Positions 34,346 through 46,413 are shown, counted from the first letter of the stretch. The stretch: 64,000 nt of DNA from Helicostylum pulchrum (GCA_025677825.1 JAIXMO010000087.1:1-64000); one strand, 5' to 3'. Notes: generated by a model from the sequence alone, not told the origin. A program made the numbers and translations.

Positions 34346-34711
34346 CTACGGTTCAAGGAAATCAGTGGTGGGATCTAAAAAGCCAGGGTCAGGACTAAGA
34401 AAGTCTCCTGGTAGATCAAGATTAAAAGGGTCATCGTCACCTTCGTTCACTGGTGAATTATTACCGTTATTACTGTTGAATTGTAAATCGTTATTGTTGG
34501 TTTGGCCGTAAACTGTACCAAGCTCGAATCGAGACCCAAATAAGGAAATAAGATCACCGCCGTGTAAATCAAGAATGTTGCCTAATAAAGATCTCTTTCT
34601 TTTCAAGCCTCGAAATCTGGCAGTCTTTGTATCTTTAGAGCTCTTCAATGCTTGAGCCATACTAGCGAAAAGAGTTACGGTTAGTATAAGTAGAGCTATT
34701 GACGCACGCAT
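34346..34711 (-). CDS. Small secreted protein (unknown function)
   Basis: A single-exon ORF of 121 residues. MRASIALLILTVTLFASMAQA is a clear signal peptide with likely cleavage after Ala-Gln-Ala. The mature part starts basic (KSSKDTKTARFRG) and holds LKRKRSLLG, a likely Kex2-type dibasic site. It continues through a Gly/Leu-rich stretch into an Asn-rich and acidic Pro/Asp/Phe tail (FNLDLPGDF, DPGFLDPTTDFLEP). No cysteines. A TATA box lies about 62 bp upstream of the ATG. The family is not recognised; it could be a processed surface or secreted peptide precursor. Confidence 0.7.
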   Translation of the reverse strand: MRASIALLILTVTLFASMAQALKSSKDTKTARFRGLKRKRSLLGNILDLHGGDLISLFGSRFELGTVYGQTNNNDLQFNSNNGNNSPVNEGDDDPFNLDLPGDFLSPDPGFLDPTTDFLEP

Positions 34712-34772
34712 TTTTTTTTAGTGTTGGGGTAAGGAAAAAAAAATACAAATTATTAAAGAAAAATATCCCCCC

Positions 34773-34781
34773 TTTTTATAT
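34773..34781 (-). promoter_or_regulatory. TATA box of the small secreted-protein gene
   Basis: ATATAAAAA on the minus strand, about 62 bp upstream of the start codon at 34711. Confidence 0.6.
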
Positions 34782-37470
34782 GAACTTTATAGCAGGACAA
34801 AAAAATTCTTTAATCTTTAGGAAGGAAATAATACGAATGATCGGTTTTATATTGTCGAGATATGTAAATAATGAAACACTCATAAAAAGACGTCTTATAC
34901 GCCTCACGTCTTCGCTGCAGCTTAAGGTAAACAGATATGCCTGTAATTATTTTTTTCCCCTTTATATATAATGGCTGAAGCTTTTTCCCTATTGATATAT
35001 AATATTTTGACAGAATGGGTGATTAATTGACGTTTTTTGTGTTTTGAAATATGTTCCAAAAAAGAAAGCAACCGTTCCTGAGTTCTAAATATCTGGATAA
35101 TATGTAAAAAGCGGAAGCCCCACACGAAAAAAAAAACTTTATAAAGTAAACTAAAATGGTGACATACGAAAAAAAAAGGGAGGGAATGAAAACAAAAAAG
35201 ATCGAGAAGCTGAAAACCGACTCTTTTTTTGTTTGCGATTGTAACACTCTAAATTAAGGGGGTTATGTTACATTGAGCGTTTTTGTATAAGTATCCTCTG
35301 ACGTCTTTTGTGCAAGATATGACTTTACAAGTTAAACTCAAACTTTGTACTTGGAACGGAAAGGTGTGCGCGCGCTATTAAAACTATAAACACGGAGTAT
35401 TCCTCTAGCACCAGAAAAAAAAATCCCTTTTTTTATTACCAGCATCGCACATAAAACAGATATAAAAATCGCTTCATACTTTAAGCATTAAAGTACTTGA
35501 GGAATGATGCGTACAAAATTTGTAATTAGCGGCGCTAAAAAAAAGATAGAAAAAAAAAATGCTTAATAGGTTTGTAGAAGTAATAGAACCCTTTGTGATA
35601 CAAAAAAGAAAAATCCTGGGAAAAAATTGAAGCACACAGTGTTTTTGTTAAGTTCAGCTAAAATACCCATCACTGAAATATTTCCTTCCTAGTCTAGGGG
35701 ATGTTAATAGTGACGAGTTCCACAAACGTAAATATACTTGAACAGAGATGAACGTATTATTCGAAAGAACTATAAAATTCAGAAAGTGTGTGGGCATTTA
35801 GCAAAAACCAAACTAGTTTATTTGTAAATGATATCAATATAATTGTGAGAATAAACTTGTCTCTCTTGCTCGCAATAAATTAAACAAAGCTTAACAAGAT
35901 GAACCACAAGAAGGTAGAGACAAAACTTACAAAAGAGTTTTTTTTTTTTTTTTTTACTGAACAAGGCTCGTAGTCATGGCCCGGCAGAACCCCCTATCGA
36001 AATAAATCTGATACTGCCTCAAGGACAAATACCCATGAAAAAGGTCTAACAATGCACTGTAAAGAAAAAGTTAGCATCCCCGAAACTATTTTTTAATTTT
36101 TTTTTCGTACGACACTCATAATAATTATATAATTCTGCATTAAAAGCGCGGTATTTATTTATATGATCGATACATGTTTTTATAGTTTGCTGGGAGATAA
36201 AAAGTGTCGATTTCGTCATTCGGTAAAGTTTTTTGATGGGTAAATCCATCAAAAAACAGTGTATATGTAAGCCCTTAAATTAGCGAACCTATGTTCATCC
36301 AACCTCTTTGCCCATCCTCTCTTCTCTGCAATTCGGTTTGAGGTCGGGATCAACTTAATTTATTTGAGATATATCTACATCTGGCACTGATAAAGAAATC
36401 GTTAAACACTGTAGATGTTTGAGTTGGGCAAATTTTCTACATACAATTCGAAGAGTGGAACGTACCAATTCGCTGATAACTTCTAAAGTGGTAAGGTTTT
36501 TAAAATGGTATATGCTTACGTAAGCCATTTGTCCTCGAATAAAGTGTCATTCAGTTAAACATTTCTCGTGATTTTCACCTTTATTTCTGGAAAAAGAACC
36601 TTGCTAAGAGGAAACAACGTTAGTTGATTTCAAGTTGATTGGTAATACCATACGGCGGATTGAATGAGGAGGTTACAGCAACCTGTTGAACGTCTATTAT
36701 ATTCAAAACATTTTATACGATGTCTAGACATTCTCGAGAAAGTTTTTGGAGCATGTTGAAACGTATAAAGAAGAAAAGTTCACTTGCTTATAGACATATG
36801 CGTGGAAAATGATTCAACCCAAAAAAAAAAGTTTGTCCCCAAAATTTTTAGACCGAGCAATCGACGCCTCAAAAGGTATATATTAATAGTTTTTTTTAAA
36901 CGCGTTAAAGCGACAATCTCATTGAGTTAAGAAAAAAGCTATCAAGGCACTTTTTTTTTTCGATCTGTAATATTAAAAAAATGGTGCAACGTAACTCAAT
37001 CAGTGTTTGTTTGTTTTTTTGTTTTTTTTTTATATATTATGATGTTTATAACGCAATGAAACAAAAAACTAAGTTTTTATCGGGATAGAAATCAAACACT
37101 TTTTCCTTGGTAAGCAACAATGGAAAACTATATATGTAAATACTTTTTGGATTGTAAAAAAAAAAGGACCCGGACCCCAGAGTACAAGTGAATGCCGGCC
37201 CTCCGGTGATATTTTACATTACGATATTTTTGAGCCAGCGTTTATAATAAAACACGACACTCATTACAAAATCAACCAGTAAACTGCTTCAAAAAATGGC
37301 GATATGTATTTTATAAATCATAATTGCGGTGTGTCAGACTATAAGTATCGTGCGAAAATAACATTTACATATACGGAAAATTTAGATTAGATTTGTACCT
37401 ATAATCAGCCTCTCTGGATATTACTCCAATTAAGCTCGGCGTTCCTTCCATGGAATAGTAACCACAGCTT

Positions 37471-37505
<35 letters not shown>

Positions 37506-37774
37506 CATATTGTACGCAACTAACAAAAAGTCAGGAATCATTTTTTTTTTACATGGTGACCACTCTTCCGGTAAGATCGAGTTATATATGTAGAAGAAAT
37601 GTTTATATTAAAAAAAATAAAGGGAAAATTAAGTTGTGTAAGATGTAAAGGTGTGTGTGTGAGGAATCATAAGTGTAATGTTAAACATAGAAAAAGAGGT
37701 GGTATATAGTATTATTATTAATGAATAATAGTAAAAGTCATAGAAAGTACATAATAAAGAGAAAAAAAAAGAAT
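34782..37774. other. Long intergenic region
   Basis: About 3 kb, AT-rich, with a 29 bp poly(T) run at 37473-37501. Apart from the relic at 36355-36740, no coding block was recognised. Confidence 0.45.
36355..36740 (-). pseudogene. Possible F-box/LRR-like relic
   Basis: A minus-strand 57-codon ORF (36528-36355: MAYVSIYHFKNLTTLEVISE..LKHLQCLTISLSV) has leucine spacing like LRR proteins. Upstream, other frames give FEYNRRSTGCCNLLIQSAVW broken by stops. It is consistent with a decayed F-box/LRR protein, a family that is large in early fungi. The assignment is weak. Confidence 0.3.
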
Positions 37775-38985
37775 TTATAAATCACGAATTCTTTCTACTC
37801 TTCCACATTCTGGTAAATGACAACCTCTATACTTGATAAGATATTCTCCATTTGGTCTAGCAGTAACAGTTTTATTGACAGAACAACCCTAAACAAAAAA
37901 ACAAAAAAATATGGGTAAGTAAAAATAACCAATGAAATGTCGTGTGAAATCCAAGCATGAATTTCATGTGTCAGATTAAATCGGGCAAACTCGCTTTATC
38001 ACACTCCCCCCGCCAAATCCCGTTTAATTCCCCACCTCTCTTAAAAATTTTTTTTACCTTATTGCTATTTGAACACTTGTAATAAATACTTTTACAGCCA
38101 GTCTTTTTTTGTACTGTATTACCATTGTTTTTCCAAAAGAAATTATCAACGTAAGGAAATTCTCTGGTTTCGACTATTTTTGTGATTGCTTGCATTTCTC
38201 TACGACGACGAGGTTTATTATTATTGAGAGAAAAGTCTTCTTCATTATAATGATCTGCTACGGGTGATGGATAAGCACTTGAAATAGCAGTTTCTTCTTT
38301 ACTTCCACTATTGTTATTATTATTATTATTAGCAAGCATTTTCCTTTATTTATATATATTAATATATATACCTCTTTTCAGCCATGTCAGCGTCTTCAAC
38401 AAGGCTCTTTCCCATGGCCAGCATGGCAGCCGCAGCAGAATGACGACGTTGTTGGTGATGGTCAATATTAGGAGACTCAAGTTCATCCTCCTCGTCTAAA
38501 TCTTCTTCGGATAAAGATGATATAGATGATGCAGAAGAAATGGAAGAATGATAATTACGAAAGGTGGTAGTAGGAATAACATAAGGAGCAGTGCGGTTAT
38601 TATTACTATTCTTTTTTGATGATAATGATGTAGATGAAGGTAATGAAGATAATGAAGGTAATATTTTACCAGTTGCTTTTTTAGGCGAATTGGTAAGTTC
38701 CAAAGTAGAAGTAGTGACAGGAGGAGAAGGCTTATGTTTAAGATAAAGGTCAAGTTCTTTTGCGCGAAGTTTTGCTTCTTCGGCTCTACGTTTATCTTCT
38801 TCAACTTTACTGGTTAAAATTAATTTTAAAAGCTCAGGTTGTGATTGGTATTGTTGAATGACTTCTTGTAAATCATACAATGGTGTATTTGTTGATTCAT
38901 GAATAGAAGGTATTTTGTTATTAAACGTTGAGAAATAGGATTCGTTTGTGGTTGATTTTACTGATGCGTAATGAAGTTCAGTCAT
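37775..38985 (-). CDS. WRKY/GCM1-superfamily-like zinc-finger protein
   Basis: Exons 38985-38372, 38343-38058, 37888-37775 give 337 residues. The N-terminal two thirds are low-complexity Ser/Asn/Glu-rich, with a short basic-acidic helix (VEEDKRRAEEAKLRAKELD, ~65-85). A poly-Asn run follows the first splice. The C-terminal ~70 residues read DNFFWKNNGNTVQKKTGCKS, then YYKC..GCSVNKTVTA, then GEYLIKYRGCHLPEC. This matches the order of the WRKY fold: W-K-x-x-G-x-x beta strand, YYxC, GCxVxKxV, then a strand and a His/Cys pair in place of HxH or HxC. The heptapeptide is WKNNGNT rather than WRKYGQK. It is probably a nuclear DNA-binding protein, inferred from pattern only. Basic residues (KPRRRRE) precede the domain. 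Confidence 0.65.
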
Positions 38986-41480
38986 TTAGTATTTTATATG
39001 TACTAGGAAAAAAAAAAGAGAGAAAAAATAAATTGAAAATTTTTTGGTTCCCTTTTTATTCTTTTTTTTTTTTTTTTTCTGCCAAACAATAAAAACCCGG
39101 GATTTCCACCTTGGAAATGATTCAAATTTATAATCTTTTTTACCGTCTTTTTTCTTACGTGGGCGTACTATATATTTAACACACTTTTTTTTTTTATAAG
39201 TCAAATTGATCAGTTTTTTATTAATTTTATTGCTACATAGAAAAAAAAAAAACTTTTACTCGTAATATTAAACTCTTCGTTTTTGTCATGCTTTAATGAA
39301 CCATCACATGGGTAACTCAAGGAAAAAACTTTTTAGATTTGCCCTGACAAACCTCTTATTTTACTGGAGTTTTAATTTTCGCTCACTTTTTACCCACGAT
39401 TTGCCGCAGTTTGCCAATAAGGAACCCCCGCCCCCTTTTTTTTATTTTTGATGCAAACTCATGTGATTATATAAAAAATGGCTCGTTGGGTAAGTAAAAA
39501 AAGAAACAGAAAAAGCACATGCCGTATGTGTAAGCAAAATTGTACCTTTTTTTTTTTTTTTGAACCTCGTTTTCCCTTTTCTTTTAATATACTGTGAAGA
39601 AATAACAGAACAAAAAAAAAGCAAGTTTAAACGTATATCCATAAATTGGGATATAATTATTTAATATCGAATAAATGATTAGCCATCTTTTTTTTTGTAT
39701 GACCAATCAGTAGTTTTTTCAATGCGGGGAAAAATCAAGCCCTTATTGTTTTCTTCAGGGAAAAAAAAAACCTAGTGTGTACCCCACAATTTTCTATTTT
39801 TTTTTTTTATTTCTGAGAGAGCCATGTTTTTCACATGAATTCCCCTGCTATCAAAAAGTCATTCGATAGTCCCAGACAGTTTTCTTTTGTAGCTTACCAG
39901 AAAAACCACATGGCCATTATATAAACTTAAGAAAAAAAAAAAGCAACATAACGGAAAAAAAAAAAAGGTTTGTTAAATCACTAGTAAATTGACTTGGTTA
40001 TTAGTAGAAATATTTGGATAAGGGATGACACATTATCCTATCTCCCTTGACGTCCTTCCCCGCATTTTCAAATGCTGTAGTAAAATCGAATATCGGAGTG
40101 CAAACAAAAGTAAAATAATCGAACCTAAATTTCCCGAGAAAATAGAGTATAGTAAACCGAGAACTACAATCTAATCGTCCAACACTTTAAAATAAGCGCT
40201 TTTTCTTCTTTCTTTTTTAAAACTTTTTTTGATCATTTACTTTTTTTTTTTTTTTTTTTTTTTGCATCAATGCTGTATAGAAATAGTTATTTGTCGTTAT
40301 TAAGCGGTGTACCAAAATCCATTGGATTTATGAACTGATGCAACGAAACCGCTATTCATTGGTGCTACTTACCATATTTGCAGTAACACTCCCTATAAGG
40401 TATATCGTGTCGCAACTTTATTTATACCAATTAAACAAGTGAACCATTCTCCTATTTCGTTTCATAATTTTTTTTAAAAAAAATATGTGTTTGATGACGG
40501 TTACTGATGCCATTATTGCTTGATCCACCTCTCTATCTTTTTTTTTCTTTTTTTTTCTTTTCTTTTTTGCTTGTTCCTCTTAATTTTTAAAAAAAAACGA
40601 AAAAACTATTGATAATAAGGTTTAGGGACCCAAAATTAATTTCTCTTATCTTGTGATTATAAATAATCACAGCTGTGGTAAATGCCTAATTTTTATCGGA
40701 ACCTAGAAAAAGAGACAAAATATTTTGTAAAATGAAAGAAAAGCTTTATTATAAAAAGTACACTAATACAATGAACTCATTCTTTTTTGGGAGATGGAGA
40801 GAAGTTTATGTAATAGTAAAAAAAAAAAAAAGAAAAAAAAAAAAACCCGTATGATGATAAGATCTACCAAAAGCAATTGCTGTAAAACAATTTCTTTTTA
40901 TAAAAAAAATACACCTCCATTTGATGATTAACCAAAAGATAAATATAAATTATTACGTATACCGAAGGATATAATTGTTTATTATGTACACTGACGAGAT
41001 ATTAAAGTATTTCTTTTAAAATGTCTAACTATATCATGTTTTGACATCCATGTGTAACGAACTCCATTACCTCCTGTTTCCTGTACAATTCTTTTCGCTC
41101 CTTTCGAAAAAAAAACGGAATGTCCATGACACTAGGTAAAAGGAGCTTGAGCCTCTTATTTTCACAGCATAGCAATGCTTAAACTGCGGTTGGAGAAAAA
41201 GAAACACTTTTACTAAATAAAAAATAAGGGACGGGAAGACGGAAAAAACTTATTTGTTTAACGCGAAACAAATTGTGCTTACCCGGTCTCTATCTCTTTT
41301 AATCGGGCCAATGAAACTTATTGTACAGATCAAGTTCCAAGACGATACTTGTGGGACTTTGTTTTTATTAGGTAATGTAGTAGGATCAAGGGGGGGGGGG
41401 GGGACCTACTCGGGTGCTATAAATAGTGTTTATTTTTAATGATTATACATCTTTCTGTAACAACAAACATTGGATTATTT
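38986..41480. other. Intergenic region
   Basis: About 2.5 kb, rich in A and T runs (39061-39079, 40237-40263) and a 13 bp poly(G) at 41391-41403. No coding block was recognised; small ORFs are low-complexity. Confidence 0.5.
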
Positions 41481-43781
41481 TTAGATTGCTCTGTTTTTTT
41501 TTCTGACAGTACGCATGACAGAAGCAACATAGGCATCAATACCCTTTTCCCATTTCTGAACTAGTCCATTCTTAATAGTGAAAACTTCACTTTGCGTAGG
41601 CACCGACTCATCATCCTCATCCTCATCCTCGACATGGTTCGTTTCAGGTTCAAGTACCTGTTTTAAAAACCAGACATCGTGACTAACTACAACCAACGCA
41701 CCCGAATAACCCGCTAATGCTTCCACCAACATTTCCACCGTTCCCATATCCAAATGGTTTGTAATTTCATCAAGCACTAATACATGCGGTCTATCAAACA
41801 AGATCATCGAAAACGCAATTCGATTACGCTGTCCACCACTTAAAGAACGGATCTTTTGAAGAACCAAGTTACCAGAGATACCAATACTGCCGAAATGAGC
41901 ACGGCATTCTTGTTCTGAAATCGCAGGGTACTTGAGCATCATATAATCAACCGGTGACAAATTTAAATCAAGCTGATCTACAAGATGCTGAGAAAAGTAT
42001 CCAACACGAAGTAAACTGTGTCGATATACCTCGCCGCTGGTAGGTTGTGTCTTTCCTGTTAGCATGTTCAGTAAAGTGGATTTACCGCATCCGTTAGGTC
42101 CAATAAATGCAATGCGTGCATTAGGCTCAATGTTGATAGAAAAGGGTTCAATTGCGTTCTTTTCATTTTTACTGTATCGAAATGAAGCATCCGTCATGCG
42201 AAAGATAGGACCGTGGTAACGAAGTTGAGGTGGTTCAGGGATTTTGATAGTAGCCGTTTTAACTCCCTTTTCTACTTCAATAGCAACACGGCCATCAAGA
42301 TGGAAACCGGCACGATAACTTTGTTTGAATCGTTTACCGTCTTCTGTTTTCTCCATACCCAATCTTTCTAATTTTTTACGTCGCGAATTAATCATACCGT
42401 GGCGTTTATCGTCGCCAGTTGATTTGGCTTGTTGATTATTGTGTTGAATACTAGACATGATTTGTTTTCTACGCCTTTCGGTATTCTACATGTATAAATA
42501 TTAGTTTATAGTTTATATATATATCGTGGTTCTACTTTACGTCTAATAACGCTTGCTTACGAATACGTTGTTCTTCAGTATTGATTTCCCAATCTTGATA
42601 ATTACCAGCATGATATTTCAACTTTTTGTCTTTCATAATGATAGTTTCTTCCGTCACATTATTTAAAAATTCACGATCATGAGAAACAATCACAACAATC
42701 ATATCGCCCGTATCATGAATAATATACTCTTGTAACCAAAGAATAGCCGGTAAATCCAAATGGTTGGTAGGTTCATCCAATAAAAGAATATCAGGTTTGA
42801 CAAATAAACTTTTAGCTAACGCAATTCGCATACGCCAACCACCAGAAAATGTAGAGATCACTGTGGTTGTTTGCTCTTGACTAAAACCTAATCCCTTTAG
42901 TAGCTTTTTGGCCCGATTTAATCGTTCTTCTTGGTCAATTAATTCAACCTTTTCAAATACTTGAGAGATAACCGTGTTGACCATATCGGCCGTAACGTAC
43001 GTTTCCGGTGCTTGCGTGCAAAAGTCGGCGTATTCTTTTTCTAACTTTACAAGCTCTTTACGAGCCTCTCGGCCACGTAAGCCCGATCGTTTAGTAGCGA
43101 GACGGTCGGCCTCTTCAACTTTGTCCTTGATACGAGATTTCATGATGGAGAAGACTACCTTGTTTAACTCGGCATTTGATTTCTGGCTGTTTGGGTCAGG
43201 AGCGTTATCACCAATAACAGCACGAAGCACTAACCAAAAAAAAAGTTATACAAGTTTTTTTTAAAAAAAAGGGAACCAAAATCATATATGTATATATCTA
43301 CCTTCATATTCTCTTAAAGCAACAGTAGCTTTTTTATCAGCACTCAACACTTCTTCCACAACCGTTGTATTTTCATCAAAATCTTCCAATTGCGAGATAT
43401 GAAGTATATTTAAATTCTGAGGTAAACCCACCAAAATATTATCCGCTAGACATTTCATCAGGATTGATTTTCCTACACCGTTTTGTCCAACTAGACCATA
43501 CCGAGTTAAAGGCTTTAATCGCAAGTGTGCATCTACTAATAAATCTAACTGATTGATGGATATTTGAACACCTGGAAGATCGATTTCTTTATTGACACTT
43601 TCGATGGTCTCAGTGTGAAATCTACTTTGCTGTGAAATGGCCACTAGAATAGGCTCTTGTTCCTCGGTATCGACTTGTTTTGATTTTGTCGTCTTTTTAG
43701 CTGCTCTCTTTTCTGCAAGTGTTGCACGTTTAGGTGTGGATGGTTCATGATCAATTTCCTCTGTCTATTTTGGAGGTACTT

Positions 43782-43825
<44 letters not shown>

Positions 43826-44163
43826 CTTTTCCCTACCTTTGTCTCAGGTTGTGATGGTTGTTGAGGTTGGGGTTGTGGTTGTAGTGGCGACGTCGTAGAC
43901 TGTGCAATTCTTTTATGACCTTGTTTAGCTTCGGGCTCTGGGTTTCCTTGAAACAAGTTATTTGAAAACAAAGCTTGAAAGAAGTTGTCTCTGGTGTCAT
44001 CATCAATATTTGCATCGATCAAGAAATTTTCGGTTGATTCACGTACTTCGTCGTGATCTGTAAGTGACATGTCACTTAGCATTCCGCCAATGTACTCTGT
44101 AGCATCCTCGTCTAACTCTATCTTGAAGTTTTTCAGCTGTGTGTTGAATTGTTCAGAAGCCAT
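41481..44163 (-). CDS. ABCF-family ATPase (Gcn20/Arb1-like), soluble twin ABC protein
   Basis: Exons 44163-43837, 43764-43302, 43229-42541, 42485-41481 give about 827 residues. There are two ABC domains and no membrane segments. ABC1: Walker A GLVGQNGVGKS, signature FSGGWRMRIALA, Walker B ILLLDEPTNHLD. ABC2: Walker A AFIGPNGCGKS, signature LSGGQRNRIAF, Walker B LVLDEITNHLD, His-switch VVVSHD. ABCF proteins act on ribosomes in translation or ribosome biogenesis. The acidic, helical N-terminus (QFNTQLKNFKIELDEDATEY) resembles Gcn20-like N-domains, but I do not assign the orthologue. I prefer the ATG at 44163 to the in-frame ATG at 44226, whose extension is Phe/Ile-rich leader sequence. Intron 1 contains a 36 bp poly(A) (poly(T) in the transcript), plausibly its polypyrimidine tract. 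The second Walker B has Ile where Pro is usual. Confidence 0.9.
43785..43820. repeat. 36 bp poly(A) tract in an intron of the ABCF gene
   Basis: An uninterrupted A run between exons 43837-44163 and 43302-43764; read as poly(T) on the sense strand. Confidence 0.9.
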
Positions 44164-45117
44164 GTTAAATACAATGAAATAAAAAATAAAACTCACAATT
44201 AAAAGTTTAGTTTTTTTTTCTTCCAACGAGCCAATAAAAAGTGTTAAAATATGTGGAAGTACAAATTGTGATGACTTCCAAAAGAACGCCCTGGCAACTA
44301 GCCGTATCCTCAGTTTTCAATATACTTTTGTATATCTTCGTTTGTGTGAATGAAACTAGTTATCCATAGTGAGGGGACTGTTTTTAAAGCTGCTCGTTTT
44401 GATCCAAAGTATCTGAAGTGATGACCAGTTACTATAAGGCTCAAAGCAGCTACTCCAAATTTCGGTAAAAGAATTGAGATGTTTCATGGCGAACTATATC
44501 GAGCAACAATAGAAATATCGGGAAGATGATCAGTACTTGAGAAAAAACGCTTGTTATTACTCAAAATCTAGACCAATTAAACATATATGTGTCTTTTTTT
44601 TTTAGCTTGCTTGCGACTTTAAAGATTCAGAAGTTCCTGTTTTAAATTGTTTTCCTGTCTTGGATATGTATCTTCAATAATTAGCCAAGTTGTTCAAAAA
44701 TAATTAGATGTGTACGTATCAAGAATAAGGCGTTTTTGGGAAGGTAAACCATCTTTGTTTACATATACTAAACTCTGGCATCAGTAAAACCTTTGATAAA
44801 AACTATTTAGACTTGCCTAAAAGCCATATAGTAAAGTCAAGTAGGTAGCGAGCATATGCGCAGCATTTGGTAAACTAAGTTTTATCTCTTCGATCTCTTC
44901 GTTCTGACAGCTCCTTTTAATATTTTTTTTTATAACTAGTTAACTGAGAGTTTTTATATCACTAATTTTATGCCGTTTATTTTACATTATAAGTAAGTAC
45001 AATATTTAATTCTAAACCTTTTTTCATTTCTCATGAATAAAGTATACAAGTTTATTTAAAGTGGGTGTGATATATTTGTTTGTTTGTTAATTTTTTAAAA
45101 AAAGAGGAGAAATAATC
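44164..45117. other. Intergenic region with one dispersed-repeat copy
   Basis: No gene recognised. It contains a repeat copy at 44680-44792 whose partner is at 53913-54054. Confidence 0.5.
44680..44792 (+). repeat. Dispersed repeat, copy 1 (partner 53913-54054)
   Basis: Shares TTAGCCAAGTYGTTCARAAA, GGTAAACCATC, TTTACATATACTAAAC and CTGGCATCAGTAAAACC with the second copy, same strand, 9.2 kb away. Near-identity in the last 50 bp contrasts with divergent AT-rich spacers. Confidence 0.75.
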
Positions 45118-46356
45118 TTAAGCTACTCCACACTTTCCACTGATACAGCTTTCTTTACAATCGGATTGATCTTTGCAACAGGCATTATCACCACCTTGAC
45201 CATTTCCTTTGCCGAAGAAACCAGCAACACAAGCTTCAGGGGTAGGAGTAGAGGGGGTAGCACTACTAGTCTTGATGGTAGATACAGTAGTCTTAGTAGC
45301 AGTCTTGGTGTTAACGGGGCCAACGCAGGCACCCTTTACACAGTCGTCAATACAATCGGCTTGGCTTTTGCAACATGCATCTTTATATCCATCACCTTTA
45401 CCGAGGCCACTGGAACCAGGAGTACAAGTACCGGGAGTAGGAACAGTTGTGGGAGCAGTAGTAGATGTAGTCTTGGTGTTAACGGGGCCAACACAGGCAC
45501 CCTTTACACAGTTGTCAAGACAGTCGGATTGGTCCTTGCAACATGCATCTTTATATCCATCACCTTTACCGAGGCCACTGGAACCAGGAGTACAAGTACC
45601 GGGAGTAGGAACAGTTGTGGGAGCGGTAGTAGATGTAGTCTTGGTGTTAACAGGACCAACACAGGCACCCTTTACACAGTCGTCAAGACAATCGGCTTGG
45701 CTTTTGCAACAAGCGTCTTTATATCCATCACCTTTACCGAGACCACTGGAACCAGGAGTACAAGTACCGGGAGTAGGAACAGTTGTGGGAGCGGTAGTAG
45801 ATGTAGTCTTGGTGTTAACAGGACCAACACAGGCACCCTTTACACAGTCGTCAATACAATCGGCTTGGCTTTTGCAACAAGCGTCTTTATATCCATCACC
45901 TTTACCGAGGCCACTGGAACCAGGAGTACAAGTACCGGGAGTAGGAACAGTTGTGGGAGCGGTAGTAGATGTAGTCTTGGTGTTAACGGGGCCAACACAG
46001 GCACCCTTTACACAGTCGTCAAGACAGTCGGATTGGTCCTTGCAACAAGCGTCTTTATATCCATCACCTTTACCGAGGCCACTGGAACCAGGAGTACAAG
46101 TACCGGGAGTAGGAACAGTTGTGGGAGCAGTAGTAGAAGCAGTCTTGGTAGGTTTAGCAGGTCCAACACAAACACCCTTAACGCAATCATCGAGACAATC
46201 AGATTGATCTTTACAGCAGTAATTCTTGTAACCGTTACCTTGGCCTTTACCAGAAGATCCAGCAATACACTTGCTAGCAGCGTTAGGAGTAGCAGCAGCA
46301 TTGATTTGACTGGCTGCAACAGCAACTAAAAGCATGATTGAATAAGAAATCTTCAT
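45118..46356 (-). CDS. Secreted protein with seven tandem cysteine-rich modules
   Basis: A single-exon ORF of 412 residues. A signal peptide (~20 residues, ending INAA) is followed by seven modules, each with six Cys: C, then CC, C, C, C (for example YKDACCKDQSDCLDDCVKG then AC). Modules 2-6 are nearly identical, each followed by a Thr/Pro/Val linker (STTAPTTVPTPGT) that looks like an O-mannosylated spacer. Module 1 and module 7 are diverged caps. Modules alternate between CCKDQSDC and CCKSQADC forms, showing duplication and exchange. It is probably extracellular or wall-associated. The CC..DC..C..G.C pattern resembles small fungal secreted cysteine-rich proteins, but the family is not recognised. 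TATA box about 58 bp upstream. Long antisense frames here are by-products of the repeats. Confidence 0.8.
   Translation of the reverse strand: MKISYSIMLLVAVAASQINAAATPNAASKCIAGSSGKGQGNGYKNYCCKDQSDCLDDCVKGVCVGPAKPTKTASTTAPTTVPTPGTCTPGSSGLGKGDGYKDACCKDQSDCLDDCVKGACVGPVNTKTTSTTAPTTVPTPGTCTPGSSGLGKGDGYKDACCKSQADCIDDCVKGACVGPVNTKTTSTTAPTTVPTPGTCTPGSSGLGKGDGYKDACCKSQADCLDDCVKGACVGPVNTKTTSTTAPTTVPTPGTCTPGSSGLGKGDGYKDACCKDQSDCLDNCVKGACVGPVNTKTTSTTAPTTVPTPGTCTPGSSGLGKGDGYKDACCKSQADCIDDCVKGACVGPVNTKTATKTTVSTIKTSSATPSTPTPEACVAGFFGKGNGQGGDNACCKDQSDCKESCISGKCGVA
45297..46150. repeat. Tandem coding repeat, unit about 170 bp
   Basis: About five units of ~168-171 bp with very high nucleotide identity inside the secreted cysteine-rich gene, encoding module plus Thr/Pro linker. 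Unit-to-unit differences cluster in the KDQSDC/KSQADC and LDD/IDD/LDN positions. Confidence 0.8.
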
Positions 46357-46413
46357 TTTTATTTTTATTGATAGTTAAAAAAAAGAAAGGGAATTGAAAA
46401 AAAGATTTCTCTC

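Noticed and set aside
45166..46329. Plus-strand ORFs of 387 and 332 codons opposite the cysteine-module gene
   Set aside because: They arise because the antisense of a tandem repeat without stops stays open. The minus-strand reading has a signal peptide, ordered Cys modules and a TATA box.
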